Source of the DNA: Chamaea fasciata | Taxonomy: Eukaryota; Chordata; Aves; Passeriformes; Sylviidae | NCBI GenBank assembly: GCA_029207755.1 | Contig: JARCOQ010000192.1 | Span: forward strand, 62,001 to 126,000 | Direction: 5' to 3' | DNA: 64,000 nucleotides | Shown here: positions 36,301-47,169 of the stretch, piece after piece | Layout: each line of letters opens with the position of its first letter | Numbering within the stretch: position 1 is the stretch's first letter | Notes under the pieces: generated by a model | What the model saw: the letters and a program-made list of their open reading frames with translations, nothing else | What the model was told of the DNA's origin: nothing | The model's database searches: none | Position numbers and translations under genes: made by a program

Positions 36301-38938
36301 TGAGGCCAAACCCGGCCCTTTGCTCCCCAAAAATCCCCTTGTCCCGGCAGGAAAGGCGCAGAAATTAGGGAGGGTTGAGCCGTCACCGAAAACTCTTCCA
36401 AAAATTACAGTTGGAAGTCTCTGAATTGCTCGGAAATGAGGTTTGGTTTTTTTTTTTTTTTTTTTTATCCCATTTTCCAGTCTCTGCCTCCTCGAGCTCG
36501 TGTCCAAACACAACAGGATCACGGAACGTTTCCCTTTCCTTAATGAGGGATGAAAATCGAGGGTCAGTTATTAATTAACAGAGGCATTAATGACTTTCCC
36601 ATCCCCGCTGGTGGCACAGATGGGCTCCTGCTGCAGATGGGGGGAGAGATGATCCCCCCATCCCTCATGACAATTCCCAGGAGATTTGGGTCTCCCCCCC
36701 ATCTCTCGTTTCCGATGACAATTCCCAGGAGATTTGGGACAAGTCAGGGAGTTTTTCCTTAGAGAAATGCAGTTCCTGGGCAGGAAATTTCCCTTTTTCC
36801 TCACTCTCCCATTAGAGGCGTGAAATCCTGCCCTGCCCCACCCTCGTTTCTTTTGTCTCCTCTGACAATGCGGCCCCAAAGGAGTTGGGTGTTGGAGTTT
36901 GGGGGTGTTTGGGCACAGGTGAGTGCCCAGAGCTCGGTGTCAGGACAGCCCCAGCACCTGGGCAGCGCCTTCCCCCTCCCTCAGCCCAGACCCTGAATTG
37001 GAAACCCTCCAAAATGAACATTTTCCACCCAAAATCCCATTTCCAGCTGCACTTTTGCTGCCGTGGTTTCCCCAGGAGAGTCATCACCAGCTCCATCCCC
37101 GCTTGGAAAACGAGAGTAGGACACCCTCATCCCCGAGCTCTCCCGCCACTGGCTTCACCCAATCCTGATTTCCCAACTTCTCCTGACGGGAATCTGCCCT
37201 CACCCAGCTCCTGCCTTTCCCAAAACGACTCCCACCCACCTGGAGCCCAACCTGGCCCCAGCAACCACAGCCCACCCACGGGCCCCACCAGCACCCTGCA
37301 ATTAAAGTTATTTCGGAGCCGGAGCCACCTTCCTGCTCTGGAAAGGTCTGGAGCCAAAAGGGAATCTCTGTGCTCCTGGGGATGATCTGGGAGGGGAGGG
37401 ATTAATTACCCCACAGCTAAAAATGTCCTCGAGGGAGCTCAGGTTTGTGGAGCTTCCCCTGCTGTCCCTCCCGGCTCACCAGGGATGGAAGATCAGCACA
37501 AAATCCTCTCGCGGCTCACCCCAAACGCTCCCAGGGGGATTTTCCGCAGCATTTTGGGCATTGCAGGGCTGCACCAGCCCCACGCCAGGGCTCGGCTCGT
37601 TTTGACTCTTGACAAAAACCATCTGTGCTCCTGCTCTGGGAATTCAATTTCCCGGGCGAGGAGAGCCCTGCTGGATTTCTCCCTCCAGCCAACTCCGGGC
37701 AGCTGCAGAGATTTGGTGCCAATTAATGGGAATAAACTGATGGGATCCTCGCTCCAGCTTTGGGTCTGCAGCTCCCAGGGATTCGCCTGGGAAATGAGGG
37801 TTTCTCCCCTAAGAAGAGCATCAAACCCTATCAAATAATCCCAGTTAATTTGAGGAGCCACAGGAGGAATCTTGGAGCAGGTGATGGTGATGGGAACGTT
37901 TGTTCTGATGTGGAGAAAACCTGGAGAAAATCCCAAGGAAACCCTGAGAAAATCCCAAGGAAACCCATTTTCAGTAAAATAAAGGCCCGGTTCTACCCAG
38001 GGCTGGAAGCAACTCCAGTATCCACGTGGATGGAGAATCCAAGGCCAAAGCTGCTGACCCAGAGAAAGAAGTTGCAGGATTTGTCTTGGGACCCTGGGGA
38101 CACGCAGAGGTTTGTCAGGAATAAATCCATTAATGTTTTGGGGAAGAAACTTCACACTCCTGGCTCATCTGTGCTGCCACAGAGATGTTGGAGCTGGAGA
38201 TCCCAGTTATTCCCGATCCCTGGGATTAGAGGAGAACCTGGCTCCCCGTTTCAACACAAGTTTCCTCAAACACGAGATGCCAAATCCACTTTGGGAGAAA
38301 CTTGCAAAATAGAAAAGCCTGAGATGAGATTTTTCCAAAAGAAAAAAGGGATTTGGAGCTGATGCTTTGTGCCTCGATTTCCCCACTGCTGCAGTGAATT
38401 CCTTTGGGAAACACACTGGATACTACTGATGGAAGTGCTACAAAACACTCAAATTACCATTAATGAATTAAAATAATTTTTAGTGACCCCCAAAAACCTT
38501 GAGATTCTCCCACCCAACCTTCCAAACTCCCAAGAAAAGCCGATGTGCCTTCCCAAACATCCCTAACTATTTATGGAAGATTCATTTGCACTCAGTCAAA
38601 GGCCAACTTTGAGGAATTCCCTTTTCCCAGGAGCTGCAGCTCCCCCTCACACCTCCAGACCCCGGGACTGGATCGGCTTCAATATCCACGGAGATCAATA
38701 ACCCAAAACACACCCAGGGTGATCCAAATCTGGGAGCTCATTCCCCATGGAGAAGGATGAGGATCGTGGAAACTGCTCCCGGTCCAAAGCAGCGGCAGGA
38801 TCCCAGAATCCACATCAGCCACAGGATCCCAGGGCTGAAGGAATCCTTCCAGCCCATCAACTCCAACCTGGGAACGCCCAGAGTCTGCCCCAAGGGTCGA
38901 GGTGCAAATCCAGGGATCTCCCGTTGGGAAGACAACTC
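35401..38938. other. Interval between SLC4A8 and TANK-like gene
   Basis: Beyond the CpG-rich part (to about 36300) I see no exon. There is a T-run near 36448-36466, and the rest is unremarkable single-copy-looking DNA with a short CR1-like piece near 38810-38900. The 3' UTR of the minus-strand TANK-like gene should lie in the right part. Confidence 0.5.
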
Positions 38939-41320
38939 CTACTCCAGATGGGCCAAAAGGTGGTTCAGATATTCCGTGTGTCCTGCTGCATCCGAGGGGA
39001 AAATCTCCTGGCACAGGTCACAGGGCGGAGCAGCCCCGCGGGTGGGGCCGGTCCCGAGGGTCTCCTCCTCCAGCGCCCAGCCCGGAGTCCAGCACGTCTG
39101 CCAGGAAAAGAGGGATGTGGGGACACAGAGACCCCCGGGAATGCCCTGCGCCAGCCCCCAAAACCTGACTCCGCCTCTTTGTGCCCAAAAAGGGCCAGGC
39201 TGGATTTTGGGGGAGCTCGAGCTGCCCCTCAGCTCACCCCCCATAGATCCCACTGGACAATCCCATGTCCGTGTGGCTCCCGAGACTCCCCCAGCGCTTC
39301 CCACGAGCCAAACCGGGAGGAAAATTGGCTTTGAGCCAAATGGGAGCACATTTGTCACCTGTCGCTGTGCCACTGTCATTGGAGCGCTGACAGGGCCCCA
39401 AGGGGACACAGCCCCACTTCCCCCTTCTCCTTTAAAAACTGCCTCCCAAATACAGCCCAAAATCAGGAGTTGTCCCCGGGAATACCCAGCCCCTGAGGCC
39501 AGGAAAGAATTTTTAAGGGTTTCATTTAGGAAAAGGAATGAAAGACAACGGGTTTGGCATCCCAGGGACCCTGGGTGGGAAGGGCAGGACTGGAGTGAAG
39601 GTTCACCAGGAGGACTGAGGGGCTAGAGCTCAGCGAGGTCTTTAGGAATCCATTCAGAATGATGGGAATCTTCTGGAATCTTATGGAAATATGTTTCAGG
39701 GTGTGGAGATCAGAGAGAATGAGGGAAATACTTTAGAGCTGTTGAACTGGGAGATTCAAAGGAGGTTGAGAGAACTTTCCCCCAGCTGACTCCTCCAAGG
39801 GATTCCTCAACGCCTCTGTGAGGGTCACGGGAGGGATGTCCTGGCTGGACAGACAGACCTCAGGGGCTTCCCCGTACCCAGAAAATCGGGTGCCCAGAGA
39901 GGTTTTTAACGAACCACCCCCACTCTGGCACACTCCCCGTGTGTCCAGGGCTGATGGAGAGGAGGGTGAAGCGTCCCTGATGCCGTAACTCGGGCACGGC
40001 CCAAATTCCCCACCAGCCTCCCAGATTACCTTCACAGGCCCTCGGATCTCCACCAGAGCCTCCCCAGGCCGAGCCACGTCCCTGGGAGCATCTTCCTTCT
40101 CAAGAGCTGCCGGGGCTTCGTAGAGATCCAGAAGATTTGGGAAGGAGCCCCCAGCCCCTGGGTTTAGTGTCTCCAGCTCCCGAGGGCTGCAGGGACCTCT
40201 TCCTCCTTCCCAGGGGACAGGCAGGACCCAGGTTCTCATCCAGGTGGGCACACCCCCCTTCTCCCCCTCGGGGCTGCTGAAAGCTGCGGCTCCTCCTGTC
40301 CCGGCGCCATTCCCAGGGCTCGGGGGGGACGTGTTGGTGGCCTGGGGCTGTTCCCTGGGCTGTTCCAGGTGGGATGTGGAGGCTGTCAGAGCCCCTGGAT
40401 GTTTTTGGCGGCTCTCAGGTGACCTTTGCCCATCTCCCGTTACCGAGTCCTCCGTGCACTGGACAGGCAGCAACTCCGGGATGTCTTTGGGAGAGAGCAG
40501 AGGGGTCATCCCTGGGAATTAATTCCAAAGGGTTTTGTACCTTTCCATTGCTCCATTTTCCTGTTGGGCTTGGGGAACCCCTGGGCTGGCAGAGCTCACC
40601 TGTCCCCTACAGAGAAAGGACACTGAGGACAACCAGGGAGGGCTGAGGGTTGGAGGAGCATCAGGAGACCGGGACACCCTGTGTCCCCAGACTCCAGGAT
40701 CATCCCAGGAAAGGCTTTGGTTTAAGCCCTGGAAGGACACAGGTGGAAAGGAGGGAGCTCCAGGGCGGGGAGGCTGCAGTTTCCCAGCACAGCTTTGTCC
40801 AAACCGATCCCTCCTGGCCACAAAATTCCCATTTTAGGGTTGGGAAAATGGTGCCAGACCCGGTGGGAGTGATGTGAGTGTTTGAGGGGGAATCCTTGGA
40901 AAACCTGACTGTTTCCAAGTGTTTTCTGGGCTGCAGATCCTCCCGACCCCTGCTCCCACCCTCTCCAGGGGATGCTCCCAGGACCAGGAGCGTCCCTGAG
41001 CAGCGACACCCAGAAAACCGCAATGGGCTCAGGGCTCGAAGTCCCTTCACCTCACCAGAGGAACTTCCTGAGGGCACCGGGATGAAGGTGGGAATGACCC
41101 AAATGACCCTGCCAGGATCAAGGTGGGAATGACCCGGCCAGGATCAAGGTGGGAATGACCCTAATGTGCACTCTGGGGACCCCACAGGCCCACTCACCCA
41201 GGACCGGGCCCTTCCTGGCCCTCAGCCTTTGGAGGAGCCTCCCCTGCTCCGAGCACAGCTCCTGCAGCCTGGCCACCTCCCCCCAGAGCTGCAGGAACAC
41301 CTCCTCCATCTGCGTCACAC
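38939..41320 (-). CDS. TANK-like TBK1/TRAF adaptor (partial or short)
   Basis: Three minus-strand exons, 41320-41198, 40511-40030 and 39097-38939, join with matching phases (1, then 0) and GT-AG sites. The first encodes an amphipathic segment, MEEVFLQLWGEVARLQELCS, like the TBK1-binding domain of TANK. The second starts with PELLPVQCTED, a PxQxT TRAF-binding site corresponding to PIQCT of human TANK, and ends SFPNLLDLYEAP ... EIRGPVK, like TANK's SFPLLD...IRGPQQ. The last ends in a C2H2 finger, CDLCQEIFPSDAAGHTEYLN then HLLAH, like TANK's VCEFCQAVFPP finger. TANK is known to bridge TRAFs to TBK1/IKKe in NF-kB and interferon signalling. If translation starts at ATG 41309 the product is 250 aa, against about 425 in human TANK; N-terminal coiled-coil exons were not found. 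AZI2 or TBKBP1 are less likely because the TRAF motif and finger follow TANK. A pseudogene is not excluded. Confidence 0.75.
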
Positions 41321-43484
41321 CTGGGCAGGGCGGAGGACAGGGAACGACCACCTGGTAACAGCAATAATAATTACATGATTAATTATCACATTAATTATCA
41401 CCCACTGGTAACTGGTGGTATCCAAAGGCAGGGAGGAGCTGCCAGGGTCACCCCGAGCTGCTGGGATGTGGAGGATCCGGTGCTGCAGGTGTGTAGGGTC
41501 GCTCAGAGAGAAGCGTTCTCAGTTCTCTCATCATTTATACAGCAAAAAAGAGAAAAGGGAAGAGATTCTTCCCCAGAGGAGCCAAGCTGGGCTTCTCCAC
41601 CTCTCCCCCACAGCCTCCACGAGCTCCGAACAACCCAAAAATCCCATTTAGCAAAAGAAAAATCAACCTGGAAAAAGCTGTGTTTTCAACTCGGTACCAA
41701 AGGATTGAATTTTCTGGGCATGAGAGCAAAAAACTCCCTACTACAAACCCATCCAAGGAATGATGTCCATGGGTGGGGACGCAATTCCTTTTTTTTTTTT
41801 TTTTTTTTTTTTTTTTGAGCTGCTCAGCCCCTTCTCCTCCCAAAAATACCCCAGGAAGCACCACCCAGCATCAATTAACCGAATATTGGCATTATGGAGG
41901 GAAATTGTGTTGCCCACGTTTGTCCCCTCTTTAACAGCTGTATTATGGAAAAAACTTTCCAGTTTTCCCATCTTGCACCAATTATTACCGGGCGAAAAGA
42001 TAATAAATAAACGCAAAGCTGGGCGCAAATCTACAAACCATCTGCAAAGGGGATCCGAGAGGTTCGCGCGATCTTAATTAGCATAGATATGCAAATCAGC
42101 CTGGCTTCCTGTCAGCTCCTCCAGGTTTGCTGCCGCTCAGCGCTGAAAGTTTCAGCTCAGCGTTAAATTTAAGCTCCGGCTCAAATTAGGGGTTTGGCTG
42201 GAGGGTTGGATGGAGCCGCCTGCGGCGCGGTGGATTCCCGGGGAGGGATGAAGGGCGAGAAATCCCGAAGGAAATGCACCTGGAGCTAGGAAAACCTCCG
42301 AGGCCGTGGTAAGGTTTGCTCCCAGCGCAGGGAATTGCGGCGCTCGCCCCACACCCAGAGGTAACTTCACCCCAATTTTGGCTCTTCGGGTTCCTCTGCT
42401 CCTTCAAACCTTAAAAGTGAACATTTTTCACCCCCCTCAAGGCGGCCAACTCCACCTCTAATTCAAGTTTTGTTTTGCCCGAGAATTGTCTATAAAGACG
42501 CTAATTAATTCTTAATTGGAGTGTGACACGGAGCCGCCACTCCCTACCAAGCCTGGAAAGATTTTGTTATGGCTTTCATTCCATCCCCGCTGGGGTTTTT
42601 CGGGTCTCAGCCCCTTCTCGTTTCCCCCAGACTTGGTGCCACCGGGGCGAAGCTGCGGGGAGATTATTTTACGTCCCAAAGAAGCCTCTCCCAAAGTGCA
42701 ATTAAAAGCAGCAATTTGGGAACACAAAACTCCCATTTTCGGGCTTGGCGGAGCGGCTCCGAGGGGCAGAACCCGGCGAGGGGGGAATGGGGCGGGTTCA
42801 GGGCACCCCAAATCCCATCCCCACAACCCAGGCCGGCGTGGACCCCAAAACCCCTGTATTTCCCCCCCAAAGTGACCTACCGTGGTGGGGACCGTGCTGG
42901 CCCTGCGCGGTGGCCGCGGTGACGTCGGGCAGAGAGTGGCGGCCGCCTCAGAGTCGAGCAGCAGCAAATTTGGGGGAGGGAGTTTCCCCTCCGGGTTTTG
43001 GGCGCAGAGCGAAACCTCCGGCGCAGGAAACGAAAGGGGCGAGAGCGGCGGCTTCGAAATGAACTCGAAAAAGCCGCGGGGAGGGAGATGGAGGCCCCGG
43101 GGCGCTCGTAGGGGCCGAGTGTTGGCTCCAATCCGTGCCTCAGTTTCCCCTCACACCTTATTCCAGCTCATTAGCGCTTTAGTTTGGGGCTGACGGGTGT
43201 TTGTGCCCCGGAGACCTGATCCCCTGTAAACCAGTTAATATTCCAGCTAATATCCCAATAATCCCGATTAATCCTCGCTCCGCTCCAGCTCAAATCTCCC
43301 AAATCCTCCACACGGCGCCGGAGCCAAAGGAAAATCCTCGGCTGGGTGATGGAGCCCGCCCGGGCCCGTCCCGCCGGGGGTTTTCCCGTGGCCGTCCTGG
43401 TTCTTCCAGCACGCCCAGTGCCGGGCGCTTACTGGTCCCAGCACACCTGGGGTCGTGACTTTGGGATCTCCATAAATTCCTGTC

Positions 43485-44000
43485 GTTCCCAGTGTCCCCA
43501 GTGCCAGTCCCTTACCTGTCCCAGCACACGTGGGGTCCCAGTGTCCTCAGTGCCAGGCCTTTACTGGTCCCAGTGTCCCCAGTGCCAGTCCCTTACTGGT
43601 CCCAGCACACGTGGGGTCCCAGTGTCCCCAGTGCCAGTCCCTTACCTGTCCCAGCACACGTGGGGTCCCAGTGTCCCCAGTGCCAGTCCTTTACTGGTCC
43701 CAGCACACGTGGGGTCCCAGTGTCCCCAGTGCCAGTCCTTTACTGGTCCCAGTGTCCTCAGTGCCAGTCCCTTACTGGTCCCAGCCCACGTGGGATCCCA
43801 GTGTCCCCAGTGCCAGTCCTTTACTGGTCCCAGTGTCCCCAGTGCCAGTCCCTTACTGGTCCCAGTGTCCCCAGTGCCAGTCCCTTACTGGACCCAGCAC
43901 ACGTGGGGTCCCAGTGTCCCCAGTGCCAGGCCTTTACTGGTCCCAGCACACGTGGGGTCCCAGTGTCCCCAGTGCCAGTCCCTTACTGGTCCCTGTCACA
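43485..44000. repeat. Minisatellite with units of about 25-50 bp
   Basis: About 15 copies of 'cagtgtccccagtgccagtc' plus 'ccttactggtc' alternate with an optional 'ccagcacacgtggggtc' module. The result is a two-part higher-order array between the TANK-like gene and GALNT6. Confidence 0.93.
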
Positions 44001-44061
44001 GCCCCTCCGTTTCAGGCGCAGGGCGGGCGGGTGTCTCCAGGACCGGGCGTTATTCCGGGAC

Positions 44062-44093
44062 GGACGGACGGACGGACAGACGGACGGACGGCT
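44062..44093. repeat. (GGAC)n microsatellite
   Basis: About eight copies of ggac with one gaca variant. Confidence 0.85.
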
Positions 44094-44279
44094 GGCTCCA
44101 GGACGCGGCGTTTTCCTCTGGCAGGCACCTCTAGGACCCGGCGTTTGTCCCGGGCCGGGCGGGTTTAGGGCCGCGGCCCCGCCCCGTGCACCTGCCCCGG
44201 GGGGCGGGGAAAGGGAACAGGTAGCGCAGGTAGCCCTGCCCCACCCGGACGCACCTGCGGCCCCGCAGCCACTGTGGAG

Positions 44280-44610
44280 CCGGTGAGAGGGGAGGTGACG
44301 GGGCTCCCGCTGCTGAGCCCCCTCTCTGCTGTAAGCGGCTCTGGGGGTCCCAGTGCCGAGCTCTTGCCGGGGAAAGGGGGTCCCGGGGTCCCGCTGCGCA
44401 GCCCTCGCTCCAGGGAAAGGGGGTCCGCTGGTTCCGGGGTCGTGGTGCGGCGCCCCCCTCTGCGGTAAGGGGGTCTGGGGGGTCCCGGGGTGAGGTCCTT
44501 GCCTCAGGGGAGGGGGTCCGGGGGTGCCGGGGGTCCCAATGCGGAGCCCCCCACTGCGGTAAGGGGGTCCCGGTGTGGACCCTCCCCACGACAAGGGACA
44601 CGGGAGGTTC
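44280..44610. repeat. Degenerate GC-rich repeat (ggtaagggggtcc)
   Basis: Diverged copies of 'gcggtaagggggtcccgg' about 60 bp apart. Composition is G-rich on the plus strand. Confidence 0.55.
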
Positions 44611-46814
44611 CCGGTGAGGAGCCTCGGCCGGGGGAAGAGGCAGCAGGGTGGTCCTGGGGGGAAGTGCTCGGGGGTCCCGCTGCACAGGCCCTTCCGTGGA
44701 AGGGGGTTCAGGTGGTCCCGGGCTGGAGACCCCCGGGGCGCGGGGGGGGCCGGATGGAGCCCCCGGAGCAGCCCAGCGGCTCATGGGGCTGTGACCTGCC
44801 CCCGTCAGCCCCCCCCGGGACACCCCAGGGCCCCCGGCGGGGCAGGGACCCTCACACACCCCCCAGCTCCGGCCGTTCCCATCGCGCGCCCAGGACCCGC
44901 TGGGCTCATCCCGAGGGATGAGAGCAGCGCCTGGACGGGGAGAGCCCGACGGGATCCATTTCCTGTGAGCTCCCATCCCTCGCACTCCCCAGCACATCCA
45001 GCTCCTCCCCCTGGAGCTGAATCCCACCGGGAACAATCCCGCGTTCCCTTGCTGCTCCCCGCTTCCCGCTCTCGGCTTTTCTCGGTCCTGCCCCTCCCAG
45101 TGTCATCGTGGCTCGCTGCCACGTGGAGCCGGCGGCCACCTCACCAGCCGCCGCGTCGGTGTCAGTTCACTTGTCTTTTATTTATTTTCCTTTTTTTATC
45201 CTCCACGACTTTATCTCTGTTTCCGCCTCTTCCCACCATCCCTCCCGCCCACAGCACGGGGGATGCGCCCCGAATTCCCCCCGAAGCCCTTTTCCCCTTT
45301 TTCTGACCCCAGCAGGCTCCACGGGGTCAGTTTGATGTTGTTTTCCCGGGGCGCGGGGCCAGCCCCGTCGCCACACGGGATTTTCGGGCTGGAGCAGAAT
45401 CCACCCGGGAGTTTGCAGGGCGGGTAGAGGAGAGTGAAGATGCGCCAGGAGCTCTGTGCCAAACCCACACCAGTCCATCCGGGGACGGGGGATATTTTTG
45501 TTTCTATTTGGCTTTTTGGCCCTTTTGGGGGAGGGATTGAGGAGGGGGTTGGGGTTGGGGCCCCCCGGGAGCGGCAGCTCTTGTGCACAACCTGTGCCCC
45601 CCCCACACACACACCTGAGCGCCCCTCTGGGGTTAATTAGCACCGACACCTAACGAGCTTCGTTCGCAACGTGGCAGGGAGGAAGCTCAGGGAGTTGTGG
45701 CGTTGATGGAAATGGGTTTTTTCCCCAAAAAATCCGTTGCCTTTCCCTCCCCCTCCTTGCAGAGCAGCGCCGCGCAGTGAAAACCTCGGTGCTCGGGGGC
45801 TACATCGCTCAGCTTCGGGCAGGAATCCCGAGGAAATGGCAGGAAACACCAGGGGGTTGATGTTTTTTCCCCAGTTCTGTGCTGGATTTCCCCCCAGTTT
45901 TCCATGCTGGACGGGGCCGGGCGCCCTTGGCAGTGAAGCGTGGTCCAGCTTTGATCCCCCGCTCAAAGGGGGACCCCGGGACCCTCCTCCTCCTCCCCCT
46001 CAGCCCAAACTTCTTCGCCCTTGAAGTTGTGGCAGGTGCCCTTCCCCGCCCCATTCCCAAGAGAATGAAAAGAAAAGGGGAAAAAGGAATCAAGGGAAGG
46101 GGGGGGACCCCGAAGTGGAGGAGGAGGAGATGGCGGTGAATGGATCCCGCCGGGCTCGTCCATGCTCCGGCGGCCGCGGCTTACAAAGAGGAGCCGCGGG
46201 AAGTTTGAGGGTGGTGGGAAGCTCAGAGCCTCCGACGGATCCCGGGGCAAGTTCGGGAGCTGACGCCGAGCTCCCGGTGGCACCGGGCACCGAACTTGCT
46301 GCTCCGACTCAGCCGAACCCGGAGCACTGCAGGGTCTGTTCGAGTTTTCCTTCGCAGGCAGGAAAACGCCTAGGAAAAGGCTTTTTTTTTTTTTTTTTTC
46401 CCAGCGGCCAAAAATATTTTGGCAAATTTTTAGCTCTGTTTTATCTTCGGCGTGCAAGGGGCAGTGGCGGGTGGAGGCTGCAGCCTCCGGATCAGTCCCA
46501 GAAGAAACTTTTGGGAGGTCCCATGTGTGGTGGTGGGGGGTGACACATCCTCCGGCATTTATCAACCCGCGCTTTTCCTGGTGTTTTAATTTTGGGATGG
46601 ATTTAGGGGCTGAAAGGTCTGGGGGGGAATGGATTTTACAGGCGTCGTTTGTACCAAACTTTTTATTAATATGCTGCTAACATTATATTTCCATATTAAT
46701 ATATTACTAACGTTGTATCGCAATATTGATATGTTAATACGTTACTAATATTACTTTACTTTGTCAATATATTAATGTATTGTATTGCTGTTGTATTATT
46801 ACGTTATTAATTGT

Positions 46815-46912
46815 TATTAACCTGGTCTAGTGGGAGGTTCCCTGCCCGTCACAGGGGGTTGGACTGGACGATCTTTAAGGTCCTTGAGAAAAGTATCCCA
46901 TGACTTGATTAC
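46815..46912 (+). mobile_element. CR1 LINE 3' end fragment
   Basis: 'cagggggttggactggacga' followed by 'tctttaaggtcc' is the CR1 terminal region; the last bases 'tatcccatgactt' are diverged. Confidence 0.75.
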
Positions 46913-47169
46913 ATTTATATATTCTGGTTTAGGTACAATATAATTTATTTTAAATACAATATCTTGTATCTTCAGTGCAGTATTTCTATTTTGACCTCAA
47001 GGGGATGCAGCCTGGGCACATCCAGCCCGGGAATTAACTGCAGGTGTTTCTCCTTCCCCCAGGTCACTGGAGCAAAGCAGCACATCGTGATGCACCCTGA
47101 GCCCCCACACTCCTGAATCCCTCAGCCCAGCCCGGAGAACCCTCCAAAACCCGCCCCCAAAACCCCAAA

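Larger units (their letters stand above)
41321..47169. other. Interval between TANK-like gene and GALNT6 start codon
   Basis: No further coding exon was recognised. The left part holds a T-run (41790-41816). A CpG-rich tract with TGACGTCG (about 42922) near 42740-43110 could be the TANK-like promoter. The middle has minisatellites. The right part is GC-rich to about 46300, then AT-rich. A splice acceptor (tccttcccccag, ending about 47062) probably opens the last 5' UTR part of GALNT6, so its promoter is likely in the GC-rich 44-46.3 kb region. Confidence 0.5.

Noticed and set aside
34685..36303. Open frames of over 400 codons on both strands
   Set aside because: GC-rich CpG-island composition lacks stop codons; the peptides are Pro/Gly/Arg biased and overlap the real SLC4A8 first exon in another frame.
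38939..41351. Assignment of the TANK-like gene to AZI2, TBKBP1 or CALCOCO1
   Set aside because: CALCOCO1 also lies on 12q13 and has a similar finger, but lacks the PVQCT motif and the IRGP block. AZI2 and TBKBP1 fit the TRAF motif and finger less well than TANK.
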